DNA of 64,000 bases from Aplidium turbinatum. Lineage: Eukaryota > Chordata > Ascidiacea > Aplousobranchia > Polyclinidae. The notes beneath the pieces were generated by a model. The model did not search any database. It was not told where the DNA came from and worked only from the letters and a program-made list of their open reading frames with translations. Positions 55,621-64,000 of this stretch are shown one piece after another. The stretch is taken from contig OU964921.1 of NCBI GenBank assembly GCA_918807975.1, positions 27,988,498 to 28,052,497 on the forward strand. The letters run 5' to 3'. The position numbers were made by a program, and so were the translations under genes. The number at the start of each line of letters is the position of its first letter. Positions within the stretch are counted from its first letter, which is position 1.

Positions 55621-58600
55621 CTGTTGACGGCAAGGTACAAAAGCTATGCACACTACAGATTTGCAAAACACAACAAGCACATTGTCTCGTTGTTGGTCAG
55701 AGCAAACACGCAATATCAGTCTGAAGCGTAGTTTATAAAAGCACTGGGACGAGCAAGCACACTTTGGCGAACGCATTTCAAGAATGGATGTCCGTTCTGT
55801 GGCATTTAAGAGATGAAACAAGATACGATAGCACTTCAAGCGCAAGAGGACAGTTCACAAAGTCAACCTTTGTCACCAGGTTTGGGTCAGTGGTTCAAAG
55901 CTACTACAAGTAGACGAAACTGCCAGAATTAAGCTTAACCCATTCATGGCCGGTGTCCTTTTAAAAGGACATCGTTTTGAATGCATCAGTATTGCATCAT
56001 CTTATTTTGATTGAATCATTTTGGACTTGCTAGTAGTTGTTTAGGGTCTGTTTTGGAAGGTGTTGATAAATATTTGCAAACAACGTACTTTTTCTGAATT
56101 TTGTGAAAGTTTGAAAATTGTTGAAAAATGAGAAGAGCCCGATAAAGTGAAGTGAGGAGGAACATGTATGTTTTATTGCCTATTGGTAATAGATATGAAT
56201 TATGTTTCTTCATAGTTTGACACTCTGTAATATTGTGCTTCCTACTACACTCTAATTTGTGTAAGGTTTTGCTTCTTTTATTTGTTTATTTTGCTTTATA
56301 TTTATTGTTGCCTTTTAAAAGGACACCGGCCACATGGCCACATTTTTTTGGTTGTTTATAACACTGTCAAAGAATATTGAACATCGTGTAAAAGCAGCAC
56401 ATTATGCCTATGGAAGACTTAACCATCGTGTTTTCAACAACCATGCTATATTTATCCGCACAAAAATTATGATCCTCCGGGCAGTCGTTCTATCCACTCT
56501 TCTCTATGCTTGTGAAACCTGGACATTATACCGCCGTTACATCAAAAGTCTTGAAAATTTTCAGCAGAGGAAACTGGATCAAATGCTAGGCACTCGTTGG
56601 GAAGATTGTCTCACCAAAGATGCAATCCTTGATCGCGCTAGGTTACCCAGTTCAGAAGTCACCATATTGCAACACTGCCTTCGCTGGACAGGACATGTCA
56701 TGAGAAGGAACAACGAGGAGGGACAACTAGAGACAGGAAACTCCCCTCCAGAAGACCAAAAATGAGATACAAAGATTAGCTGAAAGTCTCCCTCAACCAT
56801 GCAAACATTGATCTGGATTCATGGGAAAACCTTGCTAGTGACAGATTACTCTGCAGAAAAAGATCTAAGGAAGGTACGGAAATTTTCGAAAAAAAGGATA
56901 CAAAAAGCCCAAGAAAAACGAACACTAGAAAAGTTAAAACTACCACGTCCCTCCCTCCATACAATCCTTACCCCTCATACAATGTGACTTTTGCCCACGT
57001 CTTTTCCATCATACACTGGCCTCCAAAGCCATATATGACATCACCATCCAAAGCCAAATTCGATTTGATGACGAAACCAATGCTCAGACACGAGCTGGAG
57101 CCGACGACTGTCAGTGGCGTATCGCTATGGTTTGTGCCGCCCGCGGTGGACCATGATTTTACACCCCTGAACGCGTGAAGTAGGAACCAGCAATTAGAAT
57201 ACGAGCCAAATCCATTTCAAAAAAGATTTTGACTATGCTTTTTCGTTTACGTTTAAAAATATTCTACTGCCACAAGCTTACGACCGAGGGGGAGACTGCC
57301 CACTGGGGGGGACACCCCCCCACTAGCTACGCCGATGGTTACCGTGAATATAATATGTTCATACAATAACTTTGAAACGTCCTTCAAGTAAGATCTGACA
57401 AATTTCTACCGAAACAAACACCTTCTTATGTTAAGGTATCGCGAGATTTACATTTGACTATGTGGCCGGTGTCCTTTTAAAAGGCAAACAAAAAAATGCA
57501 TCAAAAAAGTAAAAATCATCAAATTTTTTTAAACTAATTCAAAAGTTATGACAATACAACTTTGTGGCTGAAATATTTCCTAAAAAGAGCAACGGGAACT
57601 TGTGGCGGCTTTTAATGGGTTAAAAGCTTAGCTTTTTATCCTTTGCCTTTGGGATGGCTTAGGGAGCAAGGCGCTGGCTTTCCAAATGCGATCCTGGTTA
57701 GACTCCCAACATAAAGCTGGTTGTTGATAAACACTGCTCAGCTCTACCCATGGTCGTTTATGTAGTAAATTGGGTGGGCATAATTGCTGAAGGCATGGAT
57801 ACATATATGAGTTTCTGGCTAAAGGAAAGGCGGCAGAGAAGTTGCCACCTTATACAAGAGTAGGTTAGTGGGGGAAGCCGAGTAGCATAATGAGAATCTT
57901 ATCTTCTCATTCCCGATTCTAATTCTGCGAATGGGACCTTTACTTTTTACTTTACCAAAATTCCACTTGTGAAGCAGATTTAATGCTTTTCCCGCATTGA
58001 ATTTTATCAAAACTCATTTTTCAGTTAGATACACTTGGCATTCATGTGAATGTATATCATTGCGTTGACGTTCACGACTTGGGGCATTTTTCAACGTTGA
58101 GCCAACAAAGCACTTTTCTTACAGAAATTGCAGTTTTCTCAAAAACTCACATATCTATCAGTGATGGGTATAGATGGCACTTATTATTTTGAAAGGAAGA
58201 GTTAAGATTAACAATGGAATATAGAGATTAAACAATACTAACCGATACATTTTCCTTGTACCAAACTCCCAAGCTTTCGTTATTCGCCAACGTAGCCGCC
58301 ACCATCCCGAGCACGTAGCCGATCATTAGCTTACCAAGAACCATCACAAAGCAAGCGTAGAGCATTTCAGTTCCAGTCAGAGGTTTGATATCCCCATAAC
58401 CAGTCGAGGTTATGGTAGCTACGGCCCAGTACATGCTATCAACCCAAGCAAGTACGTCGAAGCACCGAATGCGATTGGCGGCATAATCTGCGACAGTCAT
58501 TAGGTTTATCTTAACTTGCCGCCTTCCATCTACCATAGGGGAGGTTTAATCAATTGAAAGACAAATGTGATAATAAGGTATACGTCATTTGTTTGTTGCA

Positions 58601-59694
58601 AGGATGTAGAAGACAGAAGCGTTAAACATTCAACGCTTTTGCTTCTGACTAAAGGAGACTGATGATACACCACTTGTATTGGGAGACTCAAAAAAACACA
58701 CAATAGTCCTTTTCCAGTTTTAGTTTCTAAAAAACTTTGATACATTTTTGTTATAACGTTTGTGACATCCTGTTCAACTAAATACACCAATGAAAATGTG
58801 TGCACTTTTGGAAAATCAATTCTGAACAATGGCGTTTTTTGTCTTTTTACTTGCAAAGCATAAAATATCGATAAAATAGGTGAACGCCATTGGCGACGTA
58901 GTTGTCACAAAGCAATGTATTTCGTACGTACTTGCAGTCGCGGCTGTGGTCCACGTAAGGGCCTGGCACTCTCCGGCCGGGCATGCCACTGCATACCAGA
59001 CACTGCCCGCGAAGATGAGCGTGAAAGCAACACACAGTACAGACTGGTATAGCCTGACAAGCAGAACGCTAGAATAACAAAGATGAATGGTTGGTAATTA
59101 CAGTATAAAAATTTGATTAAATAGCGCATAGAAAAAAAGTACTTAAAAGACAATATCCGTGTTCAGTGTTGATGCAATGCCTCTCGATGATTTTTTGCTT
59201 TTTTTTATATTTAGTGCAGTTACCAAAACAAGACGCTTAGTAGTTCTCAGAAAGGGGAGGAATATAAATTCAACTTTATCAAACTTTTATTTTAGTGCTT
59301 GTCATCAGTACAATAAAAATTGCAGAGACTAACAGAAAGAAAGCATACATCGATGAATAATAAGTATATAAGAAACAACAAACAGCTTTTGAGTCACATA
59401 GACATCCATTACTTGCTTCTGATGTCTCTCCCCCATCGGACAAAAATCTTCCAGAGTCGATACATCCTCAGCATCCGATTGAGTCTTGCAAACGAGAAGA
59501 CGGAGAGTTGGAGTCTCGCGTCCGCAGCAAAGAGGATGGAGAGTATTTCAATGGGAGCGTTGGCAGCCACATCGAGGGCGAAGTGATCGGGAGACTTGGC
59601 GTAATGCAAATTTATGGTCTTTAAGTTGTCGACGTTCGTACTGAATTGGTCCAGGAAGCTGGTGTGGTATCCCAGTAAAATATCAACGGCGAAC
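52349..59694 (-). CDS. K+-selective cyclic-nucleotide-gated-type channel, 3' seven exons
   Basis: A membrane channel subunit of the CNG/HCN/KCNH superfamily, partial at its 5' end. Minus-strand exons: 59694-59413 (S2-S4), 59068-58932 (S5), 58487-58243 (pore and S6), 55620-55487 (C-linker), 55036-54889 (C-linker end and CNBD start), 53747-53613 (CNBD), 52501-52349 (CNBD end, stop TGA 52351-52349). All borders are GT-AG and all six joins are in phase. Landmarks: S4 FARLNRMLRMYRLWKIFVRW with spaced Arg; filter TITSTGYGDI, i.e. K+-type; C-linker KLSNHVIQYYEYMW; CNBD YMPGDYI, GDVRSEMYIIYRG and EGEEILC...RRPYSVRAATY with the phosphate-binding Arg. CNG-like architecture with GYGD fits the CNGK type (four repeats in one chain in sea urchin). 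This would then be the last repeat, but that is inference. S1 was not found in the window. Confidence 0.93.
56345..57060 (+). mobile_element. LINE fragment, C-terminal RT region
   Basis: SKNIEHRVKAAHYAYGRLNH, TKIMILRAVVLSTLLYACET and WTLYRRYIKSLENFQQRKLD, then LRWTGHVMRRNNEE, the typical post-RT segment of an ORF2 protein. The frame is lost after about 56765 and the rest is degraded. Confidence 0.88.
57111..57338. mobile_element. Probable MITE, CAGTGGCGTA family
   Basis: cagtggcgtatcgctat on the left and the inverted actagctacgccgatg on the right resemble the ends of 51382-51592. The right terminus is diverged and no duplication is clear. Confidence 0.45.
57640..57800 (+). repeat. tRNA-derived SINE-like sequence
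   Basis: tggcttagggagcaaggcgc (A box, 57654), an anticodon-like loop gctttccaaatgc, and ggttagactcc (B box with one change, 57696) are spaced as in a tRNA. No acceptor stem forms. The right border is unclear. Confidence 0.55.
58243..59694 (-). CDS. Channel transmembrane exons (S2-S6 with GYGD pore)
   Basis: 59694-59413: VDILLGYHTSFLDQF (end of S2 and loop), FALDVAANAPIEILSILF (S3), S4. 59068-58932: VLLVRLYQSVLCVAFTLIFA (S5) then WYAVACPAGECQ. 58487-58243: YAANRIRCFDVLAWVDSMYW, pore TITSTGYGDI, S6 MLYACFVMVLGKLMIGYVLG. The exon edges complete codons Asn (aa|c) and Asn (a|at). Confidence 0.93.
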
Positions 59695-60539
59695 CTAGAG
59701 CAGCCAGTGAAGGGTTATTCGTTGCACGCTGTGGGCTTTCTGTTTGTCAGGATAGTTAGTACAGCTGATAATCTCCCAAAATCAAATCAATTGTGCAAAT
59801 TATGACTAAAGCATGAAATTTTCACCAGTGTTAGCACATACCATAAGGGTCATTTTAAGATTAGGAGGTAAGTCAGATTTGACCTCTGATGACCTTGAGA
59901 GGTCAATGACCTCAAAGTATCAGAATATTGATATTTGACGTCATTGGTTAATCTTAAAGGTGTGTATGATGTACAAACCATGCATATGTGTTATAATAAA
60001 AGTGTCTACACATTCTACAGAGTGTTGACTGTGTTAATGTGTTGGACCTGTTGGTCATTATTATCAGAGTTGCCAGATTGGCCCTTTTACGGCTAAACTT
60101 CACAAATTTGGCCATTTTTGAAGTCGTTTGGCCAAAAAATTTGGGTTTGGCCTTTTGGCCTTACTTTGACTCGTTTTCATATTGGTTTGGCTCCAAACTT
60201 TCTGTTTGGCTTTTTGCATTTAGCTTACTGTATTTTGTAAGATTGAAACAATAATGGCAACACTTGTCTTTTATTCTTTCAGTAGTGGTGATTGTTATTT
60301 GTTAACGCGCATATTGACACTGTCTGCTTTGTAAAGCGCTGAGGAGCACCGCATTCTGCGATGGATACAGCGCTATATAAAAACTAACATTATTATTATT
60401 ATATGCAGAATGTGCAGGCAGCAAGGATGGAAGTCTTGCACTCTTACTCTTGTAGCGATGGTTGTTAGTTTGCAGTGCCCACTAAGATCTACCATAAAAC
60501 CGAGAGGTGTTGGCTATGCATCATTAAAAGAAGACCTCG
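59695..60539. other. DNA between channel exon and right-hand element
   Basis: No channel exon was recognised. A short repeat with ends gttgccagattgg (60070) and ataatggcaac (60252) has TTTGGCC words inside. At about 60325-60405 a tail aaagcgctgaggag...gcgctatataaaaactaac plus an ATT repeat is the typical 3' end of L2/CR1-type LINEs and their SINEs. Confidence 0.55.
60325..60405 (+). repeat. SINE/LINE 3' tail with ATT repeat
   Basis: gtaaagcgctgaggagcacc and agcgctatataaaaactaac, ending in five ATT units. Confidence 0.65.
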
Positions 60540-63500
60540 TCCAGTTCAGGACTTCGTCACATGACAATGAAACTTGACGTCAGCAGACTGGATGATGGCG
60601 ATGACATAGAAGCTAACTTGAGGATACACAGTACTCAGTGGCACAAGAAATGTCGTTTAAAGTTCAACAAAAAATATTTGACCAGCAGAACAGAGCAGAA
60701 TCCACTTCAGGACAACAATTTGGTACCGGTACTCCAACCCTGCACAGCGCGCGATCAGAAGCTGCCCACAGGCTTGCACAGTCAACCGAGGCTATCTGTT
60801 TCCTTCTGCAATAAGCCAGGTGGCACAGCAGACTTGCACCAAGAAGCTACAAAGGAAATTGGCCAAAACGTTCGAAGATGTGCCACTGAATTGGAGGACA
60901 CTGAACTGCTGGCCAAGCTGTCTGCAGGAGACCTGATTGCTATCGAGGCAAAATACCATCGCAACTGTCTCTGTGCATTATACAACAAAATCAGACCAGC
61001 ATCACTCAAAGACGAGGACGATGATCGATTGCAGGGCATAGCCTTTGCTGAGCTGGTGGTGTTCATGGAGGACATACATGAAGATGAGGACAATGCCCCC
61101 GTATTCAAACTCCACCACATGGCTAACCTCTACAAGACCAGATTAGAGCAGCTGGGTGCCACGGTAACCAACAGGGTACACATAACCAGACTGAAGGATA
61201 GGCTTCTTTCTGCACTTCATGATCTGAGAGCGCATTCGCAGGGCCGAGACACACTTCTCTTGTTTGAGAAAGACATAGGTCCTGCTCCCGCCCTGATGAA
61301 GGCCTATGGTCATGAGAGTGATATGATGTATCTAGTAAGAGCAGCACTGGTAGTCCGTAGAAAAATGTTTGAGACAAGATTCACCTTTGAGCTGATTTTG
61401 CGTTCAAAGCTGAGCAAGTGCGTTCCGAGCTGATTTTCAGATAAATTCTGTGACACCATCCCTCCTTGCTCTGGTTAACATAATCCTCGATGGGGCGAAC
61501 ATCAAGCACCAGACTCAGTTGGCCAACACAACTGCTGCGCTTACACTATCGCAGCTACTGATGTTCAACAGTGTGAAGCATGCATGCTGCATGGAGTCAA
61601 CCTCAGTGCGCCACAAGAGAGAAACCCAGAGAGAGAGAAACCCAGCGAGAGAGAAACCCAATTCCCACTCTACCTGACCCTCAAGATTCAGGCTGTGACC
61701 AGGAGCAGACGACTGATCGACACACTCTTCGGCCTAGGGATGTGTGTTTCGTATGATAGATTACTACAGCTCCCAGCAGACATTGCCAATGGCGTCTGCC
61801 AGCGCTTCAACATGAAAGAAGTTGTTTGTCCACCCAAGCTGCGCCAGGGTCTGTTCTCTACTGGGAATGTTGATAATATTGATTATAACCCTAGCTCTGC
61901 TACGGCCAAGGATTATTTCCATGGCACTGGTATATTCTTAATACAACATCCATCACACATAAATTGTGGACACGACCTTGGTGTATTGGTGCTTGGGCAA
62001 AAAATCTTCACCTCCAAGATGGTAACACCTCTGCCTTCAGTGTACACAAGTGTGCCACCCGTTGCCATGGAGACGAAGCACTTTACTGCACCGCCTGTAC
62101 AACGTCCGGCAAGACCTCTCGACCTGCTAACTGCTAAAGTTATTGTTGTACACAAAGAGTATTGGTGGTTGAGGACAGTGACGTCAGCTCTAGAGAAGCA
62201 ATCCATAGAGGAATGGGTGTCATGGTCTGCCTATGTGGTCTGCGGCGCTGTTACAAGAGGTTCTCTTGCTGGTGTACATTCGATCGCTTCGTGAAGGAAA
62301 CTTTGAGCTGTATGTGCAACCCTGACACAGATCATGCCCTGGATGTTCGCCTTAGATCACATTCACTATTCCAGGTAGCTTTCTGTACACATCCGTGATA
62401 TGATAAACCTCATTGACAAGCACCCAGATGTCCTTGCAAAATTCAAGTCTGGAAACTTTGTGGTAAACAAAACTAGCAATAAGTTCTCTGCCATGGCGAT
62501 CGACCAATGTCATGAGCAGAACAACGCTATGGTCAAAGGGTCTGGTGGAGCTATTGGACTGACAGGAAATCCTGGAGCACTCAGGCGCTGGATGGTGGCA
62601 GGGCCAGAAATAGCCAAGACCATTACAGAGTTCGAAGAGCAGGCCACGAGGAGAGGACATGACGACATCAGGCACCTTCACCATGACCAGAAACCTGGAG
62701 TACATACAGCCTTTGTGAAGGATGTCAGGGTGCTTATGGAAGCGTTTCAAGATATAGGAAAGCCCTTTCTAGAGAGCTCTCAAGATTTACTGGTCCTTGA
62801 CACGAGGGACATCGTGGAAACTCTAGTGGCAGAAACAGATTGAATCCCTTCGTGAGAAGCAATATAGAATGTTTGTTGAGGAAAGGCTGGAACTATGCAC
62901 GAAGCCAGTTACAGACACACTGACCAAGAACAAGTTGCCGCTCTTCAGTCGGCCACAGACCAAGATGCCGTCAAAGCAGTGAAGAGTGACTGCAGTCTCT
63001 TGAGGCTGTATATTGCACGTCAATCACGTAACGGGGATCTTGACCAGTTCTTCTCCCATGAGAACCAGGCAGCTCCACCTTCATTATCAACAGGAGACCA
63101 ACTGCACATTGGAGTCAAAGCAGATCTACTACACTGCCTGAAATTAGACCAAACTGAAACCACAAGAGCACATGTGGTTGATGCCACAATCCTTGATGGG
63201 GCAGCTATTGTTCAAAAATGCTTAATCCTGTTGTGGCAAAGACCTTTGAAGAGTATATGAACACAGTTTTTGCACCTTACATCTTCACTCAACTGGAAAA
63301 GGTCCAAAGACTGGACCGCGTCTGGAATGCATATCTGCCTGACAGCCTGATGGCGACGACCAGACAGAGGAGGGGTAAGGGCATCAGGAAAAGAGTGGCT
63401 TCCTTTACCGTTATGCCTAGGAAGTGGAAGAACTTCCTTCGTGTTGACCAAAACAAGATTGAACTCTTTGGTTTCTTGTCACGTGAGACCAGTCGTCTTC

Positions 63501-64000
63501 CAATTGCTGATGGCAAGGAAATGTATGCGACCTGTGGAATTGATGTCCTGTGCTCCCCTGCCGAGTTCGACTTTACCAACCTCTCCCCATGTTCTCAGGA
63601 GGAGGCGGATACACGCATGCTTCTACGTGGAAGATGCTGTCCAGAAGGGGATGAGGAAGGTGACCATACGCACTGTAGATACTGATGTTGTGGTACTGGC
63701 TGTGGCTTCCTTCAACCACATTAACCCTGACGAGCTGTGGATAGCTCTTGGTACTGGGTCCAGCTTCCGGTACATAACTGTTCACCGTTTGGCTGCCGCC
63801 ATGAACACCAGACGATGTGCTACTCTCCCGGTCATTCATGCCCTCATAGGGTGCGATACTGATGTGTCTGCATTCGCTGGCAGAGAAAAGACTGCCTGGG
63901 AGATTTGGACAGTTTTCCCAGAGGGGACTGATGCTTTCGAAAAACTACTACGCATGCGAAGTGATGTCAGTGAGGAGTCAATATCACTGCTGGAGCGCTT
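60540..64000 (+). mobile_element. Repeat-encoded protein family of unknown function, broken copy, runs off window
   Basis: The plus strand carries long stretches of a protein I recognise only as an uncharacterised, high-copy family in aquatic invertebrates. Landmarks in order: STQWHKKCRLKFN (60627, Cys/His pair), AGDLIAIEAKYHRNCLCALY (60927), the DNIDYNPSSATAKDYFHGTG region (61870), GNPGALRRWMVAGPEIAKTI (62566), a C-terminal SPCSQEEADTR (63584), TVDTDVVV (63673) and IGCDTDVSAFAGREKTAWEI (63845). The last three acidic motifs have the order and spacing style of FEN/PIN-type nucleases. Several breaks (at least three) show that this copy is not functional. No terminal repeats were seen inside the window. 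Transposon, virus-like element or decayed gene family all remain possible. Confidence 0.7.

Larger units (their letters stand above)
55939..57619. mobile_element. TTAA-flanked piggyBac-like element (1.68 kb) in a channel intron
   Basis: TTAA at 55935-55938 and 57620-57623 flank CCCATTCATGGCCGG and the inverted end AATGGG. The word ggccggtgtccttttaaaag recurs in both orientations (55949, inverted 56311-56331, and 57461). There is no piggyBac transposase. A LINE fragment and a hAT-like MITE are nested inside. Confidence 0.82.

Overview
The window looks like tunicate (ascidian, probably Ciona-type) nuclear DNA. It is AT-rich and holds intron-rich animal genes in which small exons are far outweighed by transposon debris. 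The anchor is a short two-exon Hox gene with a YPWM hexapeptide and an anterior-class homeodomain that fits Hox5 best. Its direct neighbours are non-Hox genes, as expected in a lineage whose Hox cluster has come apart.

Layout. 1-5244: Hox upstream DNA with hAT MITEs and a LINE 3' end. 5245-9487 (+): Hox5-like gene, with a hAT transposon in its intron. 9488-14519: intergenic DNA with palindromic mini-elements. 14520-36817 (-): the autophagy gene ATG16L1, rebuilt here as 14 exons running from the N-terminal helix through the coiled coil and linker to seven WD40-type exons. Its introns hold a SINE, a hAT element carrying a retroposed U6 snRNA copy, MITEs, and a 2.4 kb element with long terminal inverted repeats. 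36818-52348: almost pure transposon territory, including nested palindromes, a Tigger/pogo transposon split by a TTAA (piggyBac-like) element, a broken Ty3/Gypsy fossil, a MULE-like MITE with a tRNA-like core, and a DUF4371-type hAT. 52349-59694 (-): the last seven exons of a K+-selective cyclic-nucleotide-gated-type channel (S2-S4, S5, GYGD pore, C-linker, CNBD, stop); the 5' part is not in the window. 55939-57619 is a TTAA-flanked element in an intron of this channel. 60540-64000 (+): a broken copy of a repeat-encoded protein family of unknown function, running off the window. It carries acidic motifs that resemble FEN/PIN-type nucleases.

The three host genes show no obvious functional link. 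Hox5 and ATG16L1 converge; ATG16L1 and the channel lie on the same strand about 15.5 kb apart. The best leads are the nested, fully resolvable insertions with intact target-site duplications, the family of about 80 bp near-perfect palindromes, a dispersed repeat with a hammerhead-ribozyme-like core, and the nuclease-like motif set at the right edge. All calls come from reading the sequence; no database search was run.
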